Source of the DNA: Gordonia heveisoli
Lineage (GTDB): Bacteria > Actinomycetota > Actinomycetes > Mycobacteriales > Mycobacteriaceae
Length of the DNA stretch: 39,519 nt
Direction of reading: 5' to 3'
Assembly (NCBI RefSeq): GCF_030315745.1
Contig: NZ_JASXSH010000027.1
Span: 1-39,519 of the forward strand
Shown here piece by piece: positions 24,997-33,373 of the stretch (position 1 is the stretch's first letter; the number at the start of each line of letters is the position of its first letter). The notes beneath the pieces were generated by a model that was given only the letters and a program-made list of their open reading frames with translations, ran no database searches and was not told the DNA's origin. The translations under genes were made by a program, and so were the position numbers.

Positions 24997-26751
24997 TCAG
25001 GGTACGACGATGGGCGGTAGTCCCGGGATCGGGATGGTCAGCCGCGGACGCGGCGCCCGCTGTCGGGGGCGATCGTTCGGCCGATCGGAGTCTTCACCCG
25101 CGGGCGTCTGCCGCGGCGGCGGCGGAGGCGGAGGCGGTGTGTAACGCGCGGCAGGCTGGCGCGCCTCGGAAAGTACCGCCGGATCGGCGTATCCGGGCCC
25201 GGCAGGCGTCGGTGCGGCCTGTACCGACGAATCCGGCACCGCGCCATCGACACCCTGCGCGGCGCTCATCGCGACCACGACACCCGCCACCACCAGGGCC
25301 AGCAGCCCGACGATCGCGAAGACCACCGCCCCGAGTCGTCCGGTGGGCCGGGTTCCATCCGAAACCGACTGCTCCGCACCGTGATTGTCGGGAAGGTCGG
25401 CGTCATCGGGCACGGCGTCGACTCCTTCGCCGAGGTCGATATTGGCGGTCGGGACGTCTTCGCCATCGTTGGGCACATCCCCGGCCACCGCCCAAGCGGG
25501 CACCGGCGATGTTCCACCTGGGGCCGCACCCGCGACGTAGTGCGGTGCGCCGGAATCGGATTCGTCGCCGTATCCACCGATCTGACCGAACATCTCGGCG
25601 TCGATCTCGTTGGGAGCCTGCGAGTAGGCGGCCGCCAACGGCCGGGCCGCGATCACCGGCAGCTGCGCGGTCGGCGCATCATCGAACCCGGTCGGCAGGT
25701 GCTGGTGGGAGCCGGGCTGCGGGCCGGCCGGGACGTCGACGGTCGGCATGGGTGCCTGCTGTGCCGATGCCACCTCGTCGAAGGCGTCGACGGTGGCCTC
25801 GAAGGCCGGGAGCTTGTCGATGTCACCGCTGATCGGAGCGCTCACAAACCCCTCGAAAGCCGAGTCGATGAGGTCACGGGTCTGAGCCATCGACTCGACC
25901 GCCTGCACGGGCTGCTCGACGTCGACACGGCCAGGTTCGTCGAAGTCGACCGCGGGCAGGTCCGCGGTGGAGGTACTCACCTCGTCGCGATCGGATTCGG
26001 CGCCGGCCTGTCCGCCGACGACCGGCGTCGGATCGGTGGGGGCATCGGTGCCGGAAACGGGCTGGCCGAAACCGGCTTCCGCAGTGTCGGCATGATCGTG
26101 GGGCGGTTGCGCAATGTCGGGGCCGGCGTCGTCGATCAGACAGTCTGTCTCCAGTTCGACGATCGGCAGATCGACGATCCGTGTCAGTGCGTCCCGCAGA
26201 CCCGGCCAGGCCTGCGCCCCCTCGGCGAGGATGACCGCAGACACCGCGGTACCGCCACGGACCGCGGCCGCACCGGCCCGGGTCTCAACTCGCCCGAGTA
26301 GCTGGCCGGAGGCCTCGGTGACGTCGCGTCGGGTCAGCCGGAACAGCCGGATGTGTTCACGGCCCATGATGAAGGTGCCCTCGGAGTCGCGCAGCCGGTC
26401 GCGGCCCTGCTCCACGAGGTGGAGCAGTTCACGATCCCAGTCCGCCGTCATCGGCTGCTCGACGCGGCCGATCCGGACGAGATGGTCGGCGATCTCCCGG
26501 TCGAGTCTGCCGAATCCGGTCGACGCGTCGGTCAGGGCGTGCGGATCGGCTTCCAGGACCCGGCCCGCACCGTCGACGGTGGCCACGGTCGTCCCGGCGT
26601 CGGTCACGTCCACCACGATGACGAGCGCACCCGTGGGCAGACCGCGTGCGCTGAGGGCCGCTCCAATCGCCGCCAGGGTCGCCGCGTCCACCAAACGGAT
26701 GACACCACCAGCGCCCGGCGAACCGGAACTGGGCGTCACATCGTCGCTCAT
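24997..26751 (-). CDS. Degenerate Hsp70/actin-fold membrane protein with Pro-rich outer tail
   Basis: The 584-residue product has an N-terminal part resembling the second half of an Hsp70 ATPase domain. LVIVVDVTDAGTTVATVD (43-60) sits where Hsp70 has VFDLGGGTFDVS, STGFGRLDREIADHL corresponds to LGGDDFDQRIVDHL, and AVILAEGAQAWPGLRDAL (near 170-190) to VILVGGSTRMPAVQEL. The glycines of the phosphate loop are mostly lost, so ATPase activity is doubtful. An acidic, disordered linker follows, then a transmembrane segment at about 474-496, then an outer tail with eight consecutive prolines and the end IPIPGLPPIVVP. Mycobacteria have related Hsp70-like membrane proteins. ATG start with GAGG upstream; the frame further 5' is not supported. 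Function unknown. Confidence 0.8.
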   Translation of the reverse strand: MSDDVTPSSGSPGAGGVIRLVDAATLAAIGAALSARGLPTGALVIVVDVTDAGTTVATVDGAGRVLEADPHALTDASTGFGRLDREIADHLVRIGRVEQPMTADWDRELLHLVEQGRDRLRDSEGTFIMGREHIRLFRLTRRDVTEASGQLLGRVETRAGAAAVRGGTAVSAVILAEGAQAWPGLRDALTRIVDLPIVELETDCLIDDAGPDIAQPPHDHADTAEAGFGQPVSGTDAPTDPTPVVGGQAGAESDRDEVSTSTADLPAVDFDEPGRVDVEQPVQAVESMAQTRDLIDSAFEGFVSAPISGDIDKLPAFEATVDAFDEVASAQQAPMPTVDVPAGPQPGSHQHLPTGFDDAPTAQLPVIAARPLAAAYSQAPNEIDAEMFGQIGGYGDESDSGAPHYVAGAAPGGTSPVPAWAVAGDVPNDGEDVPTANIDLGEGVDAVPDDADLPDNHGAEQSVSDGTRPTGRLGAVVFAIVGLLALVVAGVVVAMSAAQGVDGAVPDSSVQAAPTPAGPGYADPAVLSEARQPAARYTPPPPPPPPRQTPAGEDSDRPNDRPRQRAPRPRLTIPIPGLPPIVVP

Positions 26752-26862
26752 GGAACCTCGGAATCCGATTCTGGCGGCACCGGGTCTGCGAACGGCGTCA
26801 CTATTCCCCACCGACGCCCACATGTCACCCGACTCGTATTGCGAGGTTCAAACTAGCACGAC

Positions 26863-28287
26863 TCAGCCGAGGATCCGTCGGGATGCGAGCGCGGTCACGG
26901 TGGCCGGCAGCGTCCGGCCTGCGGTGTCGCGGCGGGCGTCAGCGCCGGCGGCCGTCCCCGTGACCGGCCCACCGATCGCAACGTAGTTCCAGCCGGCTTC
27001 CCGCCACATCCACGGGTCCAGGCAGCGCCGACCGTCGATGATGACCTTGGCCCGCACCACCGGGTCGAGCTCGTCGGGGCTCATGTGGACGAATTCGGCC
27101 CACTCGGTCGCCACCACAACGGCGTCGGCCCGGTCGCAGGCCTCCCGCGCCGATCCGGCGTAGCCGAGCATCGGCTGGACCCGGCGCGAGTTGTCCAACG
27201 CCTTCGGGTCGAAGACGGTCACCGCCGCGCCGTACAGCGCCAATTGGGCGGCGACGCTGAGCGCCGGAGAGTCGCGCACATCGTCGCTCTCCGGTTTGAA
27301 CGATGCACCGAGTACGGCGATGTTGCGACCGAGCAGGTCGCCACCGACGGCCTGGGCGGTGAGCTCCACCGCAGCCGAGCGGCGGCGCATGTTGATGGCG
27401 TCGACCTCACGCAGGAAGCCGAGCGCACCCGACGCACCGATCTCCTCGGCCCGGGCGGCGAAGGCGCGGATGTCCTTGGGCAGGCAGCCGCCGCCGAATC
27501 CCAAACCGGCATTGAGGAATTTGCGGCCGATACGCTGGTCGTGACCGATGGCGTCGGCCAGGGTGGTGACGTCGGCGTCGACGATCTCGCAGATCTCACT
27601 GATCGCGTTGATGAACGAGATCTTGGTCGCGAGAAAGGCATTCGCCGCAACCTTGACGAGTTCAGCTGTCGACCAGTCGGTTTCGATCAGCGGGATCCCG
27701 GTCTCCAGAACTTCGCGGTACACCTCACGGATCACCGCGGGCGCCGACGACGCGGTCGACGCCGGGTTGACACCGAGCACCAGCCGGTCGGGCGCCAGAC
27801 TGTCTTCGACCGCGAAGCCCTCACGCAGGAACTCCGGGCTCCACGCCACCTCAACGGACGCGTCCCGCCCGGCGAGCACCGCGACACGCTGGGCCAGGCC
27901 GGCGCAGGTCCCCACCGGGACCGTCGACTTGCCGATGATCAGGTGCTGGCCGGTCAGGGTGGGCACGAGTGCGTCGATGGCGGCGTTCACATGCCCGAGG
28001 TCGGCGGCGTGCCCGCGGGTCTCCTGCGGGGTGCCGACGCCGAGGAAGTGCACCGACGCATGGCGGGCGGCCTCGCGGTGATCGGTGCTGAAGGACAGTC
28101 GGCCGGACGACAGGCCCCGGCGGATGATGTCGGCGAGACCGGGTTCGAAGAAGGGGACGTCACCGGCCCGCAGGCGGGCGATCTTGTCGGCGTCGATATC
28201 GATGCCGAGCACGTCGTGACCGAGTTCGGCCATACATGCAGCGTGGGTTGCACCGAGGTATCCGCATCCGATCACCGTGAGCTTCAT
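26863..28287 (-). CDS. udgA: UDP-glucose 6-dehydrogenase
   Basis: The 474-residue protein starts with the NAD-binding MKLTVIGCGYLGATHAACMA and has the family marks GKSTVPVGT, SPEFLREG, a catalytic Lys-Asn pair (K212, N216) and the active-site cysteine C268 in GFGGGCLPKD. It oxidises UDP-glucose to UDP-glucuronate in two steps with NAD, supplying uronic acid for cell-envelope glycans. Its place after dcd on the same strand repeats the M. tuberculosis order dcd-udgA (Rv0321-Rv0322). A C-terminal extension of about 35 residues beyond the usual domain is present. The gap to dcd is 100 bases, so the two may share a transcript. GDP-mannose dehydrogenase is a less likely alternative. Confidence 0.92.
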   Translation of the reverse strand: MKLTVIGCGYLGATHAACMAELGHDVLGIDIDADKIARLRAGDVPFFEPGLADIIRRGLSSGRLSFSTDHREAARHASVHFLGVGTPQETRGHAADLGHVNAAIDALVPTLTGQHLIIGKSTVPVGTCAGLAQRVAVLAGRDASVEVAWSPEFLREGFAVEDSLAPDRLVLGVNPASTASSAPAVIREVYREVLETGIPLIETDWSTAELVKVAANAFLATKISFINAISEICEIVDADVTTLADAIGHDQRIGRKFLNAGLGFGGGCLPKDIRAFAARAEEIGASGALGFLREVDAINMRRRSAAVELTAQAVGGDLLGRNIAVLGASFKPESDDVRDSPALSVAAQLALYGAAVTVFDPKALDNSRRVQPMLGYAGSAREACDRADAVVVATEWAEFVHMSPDELDPVVRAKVIIDGRRCLDPWMWREAGWNYVAIGGPVTGTAAGADARRDTAGRTLPATVTALASRRILG

Positions 28288-28387
28288 GCCCTAGTGATTA
28301 CGCGCCCGGAGATGCCTCCGGCCGACACCGACGTAGCCTCCGGTGATCGGGCCGGTGAACTCCCGGGCGTCGCGGTTCAGCTGTGGT

Positions 28388-28966
28388 TCACTCCCCGTCC
28401 GGCCGCTCGAAGTTCAGGTAGGCCTTGGACGGGGTCGGACCGCGTTGACCCTGATACTTCGAGCCCACCGCGGCGCTGCCGTACGGATGTTCGGCGGGAC
28501 TGGACAGCCGGATCAGGCACAGCTGACCGATCTTCATCCCCGGCCACAGGGTGATCGGCAGGTTCGCGACATTCGACAGTTCCAGGGTGATGTGACCGGA
28601 GAAGCCGGGATCGATGAACCCGGCGGTCGAATGGGTGAGCAGCCCGAGACGGCCCAGCGACGACTTGCCTTCGAGGCGTCCGGCCAGGTCGTCGGGCAGC
28701 GAGCACACCTCCAACGTCGAGCCGAGCACGAATTCGCCGGGGTGCAGCACGAACGGCTCACCGGCCGAGGGTTCGACGAGCGTGGTCAGCTCGTCCTGCC
28801 GTTTCGCGGGGTCGATGTGGGTGTACCGGGTGTTGTTGAACACCCGGAACAGACTGTCGAGGCGCACATCGACACTCGACGGTTGCACCAGCGACGGATC
28901 GAACGGGTCGATGCCGAGGCGGCCGTCGGCGATCTGGGCACGGATATCGCGGTCGGAAAGCAGCAC
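28388..28966 (-). CDS. dcd: dCTP deaminase
   Basis: The 192-residue trimeric-type enzyme has the conserved KSSLGR (101-106), [21 protein letters not shown] with the catalytic E129, and the WPGMKIGQL block. It deaminates dCTP to dUTP; actinobacterial relatives such as the M. tuberculosis enzyme also hydrolyse dUTP to dUMP, which cannot be decided from sequence inspection. The start is GTG, exactly 6 bases after TAACCT (28978-28973 on the minus strand), with no ribosome binding site, so a leaderless message is likely. It is followed by udgA in the same direction and is divergent from the exported protein at 29167. Length is typical. Confidence 0.95.
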   Translation of the reverse strand: MLLSDRDIRAQIADGRLGIDPFDPSLVQPSSVDVRLDSLFRVFNNTRYTHIDPAKRQDELTTLVEPSAGEPFVLHPGEFVLGSTLEVCSLPDDLAGRLEGKSSLGRLGLLTHSTAGFIDPGFSGHITLELSNVANLPITLWPGMKIGQLCLIRLSSPAEHPYGSAAVGSKYQGQRGPTPSKAYLNFERPDGE

Positions 28967-29166
28967 GTACCGAGGTTATCGGACGCGGAATCGGCGCTCG
29001 CAGCACACCGCGCCCGCGCGACATCGAATCATCACGAGTGGTTCACCCCACTCGCACCGACAAATCGTCGCGACGGCCCTACAGTTTCTTTCGCACAGGC
29101 AACGACAGGCTTCGCGGCCTCGTCGACGATGTGCGAGTACGTCGGGGGATCAGAACGGGGAAAGCT

Positions 29167-30579
29167 ATGCGGCGCAGCCGTGGGGGAACGCGCATGTCCG
29201 GTGCGTGGGGACGACTGTCGACGACGCTGGTCGCGTTGGCACTGACGGTGACGGTGGCCGTCACGGTCGCCGACCGCGCGGTGGCCTCGGCCGCCCCAGC
29301 GGGTGCGCCGCCGGTGGGTGCGGTCGCACCCACCGAATGCGTCGGTTCACGTTTCGCCACGCTCGGGGCGGTGTACGACGCGGTCTTCGATTCCTTCCTG
29401 CCGGTGTTGCCACCGGACGTGCGGGAACGCTCGGTCTCGATCAAGGCCCGCGCCCACCGCGACCTGTCGGCACTGCGCATCTCGACGCTCGCGGTGTCGA
29501 ACCACCCGTACGACCTCGGCGCCGACGACCGCGACCCGATCATGACCTACCGAGATCCGGTGTCGCAGTGGATCGTCACACAATTGGTCAACGTGCGGGA
29601 CGGCCATGAGGCCGACGCCATCACCGTCGACAACCTGACCGTGGCGCAGGCGGTGGAGACGGTTTGGCTGTATCTGTATGTGACGGTGATGGTTCCGCTG
29701 ACCATCGCACGTCGCACCATCCCGAAGATCGCGACGGTCGCCGGGCCGATCACCGTCGGTATGCTGCTCACGCTGCCGATCACCCTCGGCGTGATGGCCG
29801 CGACCGCCCTCTACAAGACGATCAGCAAGAAGCTCGTCGACGCCTGCATCGTCTCGGTGACCGAGTCGCAGAAGCGCACGGCCGGTCGGCCCGTGAAGGA
29901 CCTGCGATTCACCAACTCGGTGCCGTCGATCGTGCGGGACATCGCCGGGCAGATCTCGGTCGCCGACGCCGACACCTGCCCCCCGATCGGCGGACTGCCG
30001 TTGTCGCGGATCGTCACCCGCACGTCGTCGTATCTGCAGGCGATCAACAAGGACCGCGCCGTGGACGCCCGGATCGCCGGGTTGACCGATCAGATACTGC
30101 GGTTCATGCGCACAACCAGGGTGTACCCCAACCTGATTCCCGCCGACCCGGCCGACTTCCAGGGCGCCACCGCCGCCCTGTCGAGCATCGGCACCCTGAT
30201 CCCCTATGTCGGCGGCGCCCCGCTCGACATCGGTATCGGTCTGAGCCAGAACCTGCGCGAGGGCCACATCGGCGACACTGTCGCCCTGTCGGATCTGACG
30301 GTCACCAAGTCGCTGACGGCCGCCTACTATGCGTACGCGCTGTCGGCGCACCTCGTCGAACTGGTGTGGCAAGAGGCGGGCACCGACCCCACCGCGTCGA
30401 TGCTCAACAATCTCTTCCCCGGCGCCGGCATCACCGCGGCCATGCTGCCGCGCAGCACCGGCCTGCTCGGCGCACCCAACCTCTACGGGCTGGTCGTCTA
30501 TCACAATGTGCTGCGCTCGACCTGCCTCACCGAGGACCGTCGCCCCGCGCCCGCACACCCCGTCACCCGACGCTGGTAG
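29167..30579 (+). CDS. Exported protein of unknown function
   Basis: The 470-residue product starts with a clear Sec signal: basic MRRSRGGTRM, a hydrophobic core (LVALALTVTVAVTV) and a probable cleavage after ASA near residue 40. The mature part has no motif I recognise. It has a moderately hydrophobic segment around residues 170-220 and three or four cysteines that could form disulfides outside the cell. Helical, Thr/Asp-rich stretches such as TVAQAVETVW and TVTKSLTAAYYAY suggest a helical bundle. ATG at 29167 is preceded by GGGGAAAG; the frame is open 129 bases further upstream but lacks support. Divergent from dcd and closed by a 16-base-pair hairpin. A cell-envelope or secreted role is all that can be said. 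Confidence 0.75.
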   Translation: MRRSRGGTRMSGAWGRLSTTLVALALTVTVAVTVADRAVASAAPAGAPPVGAVAPTECVGSRFATLGAVYDAVFDSFLPVLPPDVRERSVSIKARAHRDLSALRISTLAVSNHPYDLGADDRDPIMTYRDPVSQWIVTQLVNVRDGHEADAITVDNLTVAQAVETVWLYLYVTVMVPLTIARRTIPKIATVAGPITVGMLLTLPITLGVMAATALYKTISKKLVDACIVSVTESQKRTAGRPVKDLRFTNSVPSIVRDIAGQISVADADTCPPIGGLPLSRIVTRTSSYLQAINKDRAVDARIAGLTDQILRFMRTTRVYPNLIPADPADFQGATAALSSIGTLIPYVGGAPLDIGIGLSQNLREGHIGDTVALSDLTVTKSLTAAYYAYALSAHLVELVWQEAGTDPTASMLNNLFPGAGITAAMLPRSTGLLGAPNLYGLVVYHNVLRSTCLTEDRRPAPAHPVTRRW

Positions 30580-30603
30580 CCGACCCGCACAACCACCACT
30601 TTT

Positions 30604-30640
30604 GGACAGAACCACCGGTTCCAGACCGGTGGTTCTGTCC
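30604..30640 (+). terminator. Perfect 16-base-pair hairpin after the exported protein gene
   Basis: Bases 30604-30619 pair perfectly with 30625-30640 around the loop TCCAG, followed by ATTTG. Outer CCAC/GTGG extends the stem after an internal T-rich mismatch. It lies 25 bases after the stop codon and before the next gene's promoter. Confidence 0.8.
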
Positions 30641-30684
30641 ATTTGTGGAGGTTCTGCGTCGACATGCTGTGCCACAATCGAATG

Positions 30685-31143
30685 GTGGACCTCTCGCCGA
30701 GTGGCGTCGCGGCGGTCGCGTTGCGCAACCGCCGACTGGTTCGCGCACCGATCACCCTGTACCAGAAGGGTTTCGGCTGGATCTTCGGGTCACGAATGCT
30801 GATGCTCGAACACGTCGGCCGCAGCTCCCGACAGCCACGTTTCGTGGTCCTGGAGGTCGCCGAACGCCCGGCCCCCGACCGGCTCATCGTCGCCAGCGGC
30901 TTCGGGCCGTCGTCGCAGTGGTATCAGAATCTAGCGGCCCAGCCGCACTGTCACATCAGCACCGGCCGCCTGCGTCGGCGACCCGCCCACGCCCGGCTGC
31001 TCGACACCCAGGAGTCGGCGACCGCCCTGGCCCGCTACAAGGCGGCCAACCCGCGCGGGTGGCGCGTGCTGCACGACGCCATCGAGAAGGACGGGGCGCA
31101 AGACCCGGAGACGATTCCGCTCGTCGAGTTCCAACTCGCCTGA
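30685..31143 (+). CDS. Deazaflavin (F420)-dependent nitroreductase family protein
   Basis: The 152-residue protein fits the Ddn-type split-barrel family. It has a short N-terminal helix, an ITLYQKGFGWIFG segment, then LMLEHVGRSSRQPRFVVLEV, IVASGFGPSSQWYQNLAAQP and HISTGRLRRRPA, the last two matching the pattern for F420 binding (SxxGxxxxxxWYxNLxAxP). Members reduce nitroaromatics or quinones with F420H2 or act in lipid metabolism. The likely start is the GTG at 30685, 6 bases after CACAAT, with ATG at 30682 as an alternative; both lack a ribosome binding site. It lies 64 bases in front of tRNA-Gly. Substrate unknown. Confidence 0.85.
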   Translation: MDLSPSGVAAVALRNRRLVRAPITLYQKGFGWIFGSRMLMLEHVGRSSRQPRFVVLEVAERPAPDRLIVASGFGPSSQWYQNLAAQPHCHISTGRLRRRPAHARLLDTQESATALARYKAANPRGWRVLHDAIEKDGAQDPETIPLVEFQLA

Positions 31144-31152
31144 GACGGGCGC

Positions 31153-31180
31153 GACACTCGTCGCGGGCGTTTGCTAGGCT
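31153..31180 (+). promoter_or_regulatory. Candidate promoter of tRNA-Gly
   Basis: GACACT (31153-31158) and TAGGCT (31175-31180) are spaced by 16 bases and end 27 bases before the tRNA. Between them and the tRNA lies a palindrome at 31188-31205. Confidence 0.4.
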
Positions 31181-31187
31181 GTCGATC

Positions 31188-31205
31188 GCGAGGTGACCAC
31201 CTCGC
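31188..31205. repeat. 18-base palindrome directly before tRNA-Gly
   Basis: GCGAGGTG-AC-CACCTCGC is a perfect inverted repeat ending 2 bases before the mature tRNA. In the precursor RNA it would form a leader hairpin; on DNA it could be a protein site. Confidence 0.6.
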
Positions 31206-31207
31206 AC

Positions 31208-31281
31208 GCCGATGTAGTTCAATGGCAGAACATCAGCTTCCCAAGCTGAATACGCGGGTTCGATTCCCGTCATCGGCTCCA
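31208..31281 (+). tRNA. tRNA-Gly, anticodon CCC
   Basis: Full cloverleaf: acceptor GCCGATG pairs with CATCGGC, D-arm GTTC/GAAC, anticodon arm TCAGC/GCTGA with loop TTCCCAA (anticodon CCC, codon GGG), T-arm with GTTCGATTC, discriminator T and an encoded CCA at 31279-31281. Its 3' end abuts an integrase gene, so it is the likely integration target of the element to the right, with the tRNA restored after integration. Confidence 0.96.
31240..31281. other. Probable attachment site (left junction) in the tRNA 3' half
   Basis: Tyrosine integrases that use tRNA genes recombine within the anticodon-to-CCA half. The integrase stop codon is 64 bases from here and points toward the tRNA. The second copy expected at the other end of the element was not found before 39519. 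Exact core limits cannot be given. Confidence 0.4.
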
Positions 31282-31344
31282 CGTTTGACCAGCGGTTATG
31301 TACCAAATCAGACCACACCAAGCCCGAGGATGTCACGGGGTGTG

Positions 31345-32628
31345 TCACAACTTGTCCAGGGCGTTTGCCGCGCCCTTCAGGTCGTCGGCTGACGCATGAC
31401 CCGCGTAGGTCGCCATCGTGAACGCTGCCGATGTGTGGCCGATCCAGTCCGAGATGACCGCGATAGGCACCCCGTCCAGGTGCATCTGGGTAGCGCACGT
31501 GTGACGGGCATCGTGGAGCCTGATGTGGCGGACCCCGTAGCGGGCCAGCATGTCGCGCCAGTACCGGGATAGAACGGCAGGGTCGTACGGTTCCCCCACC
31601 TCATTCACGACGACGTACCCGCTGTCCGCGTACACCGTGGTCCGGTCGTAGCCCCGGGCATCCTTGGTGCCAGCTAGACCGTCGATCGCGGCCTTCTCAT
31701 CAGCCTGGCGTTCCCGGGCAGCTTTCAGCACGGTGACCAACCGGGACGGCAGGGGTAGCCGACGCCGCGACGTAGGAGACTTCGGGTCGCCCTCTACCGT
31801 CTGGCCGCCTGCCATCACCCGGTTGTTGCGGATGAACAGCGCTGGGTCGTCAGAGTCCAGATCAACGTCGCTCCAACGCAACCCCGCGATTTCACCCCGA
31901 CGTAGACCGGACAGGGCCAGGTGCCAGGCATGGGCCAGGCGGTCCCCGTACTCGGCGGGATCGGGCTTGTCGTCCCCCTTCTGGTGTGGTCGGTGGTTGA
32001 GTCCCATCGGCGGTAGAGGATCGCGGTCCATCACCTTACGGAGCTGTGCCACTTCAGCTTTCGTGAATGACGCCATATCTTTGTGCGAGCGCGCCACCGG
32101 GTCTACATACTCGGCCACGTTGCGGGCGACTAGGCCCTGGCGACGGGCATCTTCGAGCACGCGAGACACAGCGGCGATGACCTTGTTCACCACACCAGGG
32201 GACCAGGGACGACGTTTGCGACCTTTGGGTGTGGTCGATCCCCCGTCGATCAGGGTCCGAACCATCCGGTCGATGTCGGCCTTCGTCAACGTCTGCACAG
32301 ACTTCGTGCCGTAGAACTCGGTGAACACCCCCAGGTCGTATTCCAGCTTCGCCCGTGACGACGCCCGTAGGTTGTGGCGGGCCGCGATGAAGTCGGTGAC
32401 CACTTCAGCGACGGTGACCGTGTGACGGGCGACGAACTGTCCGGTCGCGGCCTGGTGGGTGACCGTCGTCAGGTAGTCCCGGGCTTCCCGTTCGGTTCCG
32501 AACCTGCGACGTACTTGCCGACGCTGGCCGGTGCCCGGGTCGATACCCGCATCGGTGATGACTTCGTACCGGATGCCGGTCTTCAGGGACCGCTTCCTGA
32601 TCTGTGGCGGTAGCTGTGTCCTGGCCAT
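31345..32628 (-). CDS. int: Tyrosine recombinase (phage integrase)
   Basis: The 427-residue protein has an N-terminal arm-binding region, a core-binding SAM-like domain (about 70-170) and a catalytic domain. The active-site residues are all visible: R243 in SGLRRGE, K283 in DPKSPTS, H372 and R375 in LHDARHT, H398 in WIGH and nucleophile Y408 in TMATYAGH. It would integrate and, with the excisionase, excise the element at tRNA-Gly. An extra 30-residue stretch around 205-228 (HRPHQKGDD) is inserted before the first arginine. It is transcribed toward the tRNA and divergent from the excisionase gene, allowing a genetic switch in the 139 bases between. Confidence 0.95.
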   Translation of the reverse strand: MARTQLPPQIRKRSLKTGIRYEVITDAGIDPGTGQRRQVRRRFGTEREARDYLTTVTHQAATGQFVARHTVTVAEVVTDFIAARHNLRASSRAKLEYDLGVFTEFYGTKSVQTLTKADIDRMVRTLIDGGSTTPKGRKRRPWSPGVVNKVIAAVSRVLEDARRQGLVARNVAEYVDPVARSHKDMASFTKAEVAQLRKVMDRDPLPPMGLNHRPHQKGDDKPDPAEYGDRLAHAWHLALSGLRRGEIAGLRWSDVDLDSDDPALFIRNNRVMAGGQTVEGDPKSPTSRRRLPLPSRLVTVLKAARERQADEKAAIDGLAGTKDARGYDRTTVYADSGYVVVNEVGEPYDPAVLSRYWRDMLARYGVRHIRLHDARHTCATQMHLDGVPIAVISDWIGHTSAAFTMATYAGHASADDLKGAANALDKL

Positions 32629-32672
32629 TTGGGCTCCTGTTGCTCGGGGTACCGACTATAGCGTTTCCTCAG

Positions 32673-32723
32673 CATTATCCTCGAATAATCAGCGCAAACA
32701 GAAACTGAGATCGGTTGTTATAC
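32673..32723. promoter_or_regulatory. Divergent int/xis control region
   Basis: The AT-rich stretch holds an inverted repeat ATTAT...ATAAT (CATTATCCTCGAATAATC) and the repeated CGGTTGTTA / CGGTTATT around TATACG. Such spacing is typical of a switch region bound by a repressor or by the excisionase. Exact promoters are not defined. Confidence 0.35.
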
Positions 32724-32767
32724 GGTTATTCCATCAGCAAAAACAAATGACCCGAAAGGACAGGCTG

Positions 32768-33058
32768 ATGGCCGATCAACTTCTATCCGTTAATGAGGCA
32801 ATCAAAGCCTTGAAAACGAGCCGACGAACGATCTACACGTACATCAATAGCGGCGAACTTCGTTCCATCATGGTGGGTTCACGTCGCCGTATACCCGCCT
32901 CAGCGATTGATGACTTCATCAACGCCCGTGTGGTCGCCCCCGGGGAACGAACGGTGGATTCCCTGGCGGCAGAGGGCAAATCAGCCCTTCAGATCGCCCG
33001 CCAGTTGGGCATGCCGCTAGGTGCCGTGAAGAAACGTCTGGAAGCGGTGTCGGCATGA
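32768..33058 (+). CDS. Excisionase-like protein with two helix-turn-helix motifs
   Basis: The 96-residue protein begins with a MerR-like excisionase HTH (LLSVNEAIKALKTSRRTIYT, YINSGELRSIMVGSRRRIP) at residues 5-45. It adds a second, C-terminal HTH-like segment (SALQIARQLGMPLGAVKKRL) at 72-91, not usual in simple Xis proteins. It may combine excision with regulation of the early promoter. I set the start at the ATG at 32768, 7 bases after GAAAGGA; longer in-frame starts overlap the int gene. It is divergent from int, and its stop overlaps the next start as ATGA. Confidence 0.85.
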   Translation: MADQLLSVNEAIKALKTSRRTIYTYINSGELRSIMVGSRRRIPASAIDDFINARVVAPGERTVDSLAAEGKSALQIARQLGMPLGAVKKRLEAVSA

Positions 33059-33354
33059 GCGACAGCTACTTTGACAGCCGCAACAACGAGCGTCTGGGCC
33101 GACCCCAGGTCATCAAGGAACCGGGGATGGGCGTCGAGGTTGGTTATCGGTCGGACCCACGTAACAACGGGAGCAATTCCGACCTTTATGAGTTCACCTT
33201 CAAAGCGGTTGGTGACCAACCCTTCCAGATCAACGTCCGGGAAGACGGCGACGGTTGCCCGACCTTGGTCATCAGAATTGAGGGGATGGTCGAGTTCACG
33301 AGTTGGGAATCCGCCCTGGGATGGCTCGTTAATCGAATGAACAATGAGCATTAG
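33055..33354 (+). CDS. Small element protein of unknown function
   Basis: A 99-residue protein translated from an ATG that overlaps the excisionase stop by four bases (ATGA), so the two are coupled. The sequence is hydrophilic at the N-terminus and then forms a probable beta-rich domain (LYEFTFKAVGDQPFQINVRE, TLVIRIEGMVEFTS) with a C-terminal helix ALGWLVNRM. I do not recognise it. Followed immediately by an intrinsic terminator. It could be a regulator or an accessory replication factor of the element. Confidence 0.7.
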   Translation: MSDSYFDSRNNERLGRPQVIKEPGMGVEVGYRSDPRNNGSNSDLYEFTFKAVGDQPFQINVREDGDGCPTLVIRIEGMVEFTSWESALGWLVNRMNNEH

Positions 33355-33355
33355 A

Positions 33356-33373
33356 AAAGCCCCCCGGGGCTTT
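33356..33373 (+). terminator. Terminator after the early operon
   Basis: AAAGCCC-CCCG-GGGCTTT forms a 7-base stem ending in TTT two bases after the stop codon. The run of C residues can alternatively pair with seven G residues at 33386-33392, giving mutually exclusive hairpins. Confidence 0.6.

Noticed and set aside
25381..26301. A 306-residue plus-strand frame inside the Hsp70-like gene
   Set aside because: Gly/Arg/Val-rich antisense translation without motifs; the minus-strand reading has TM, Pro-rich tail and a ribosome binding site.
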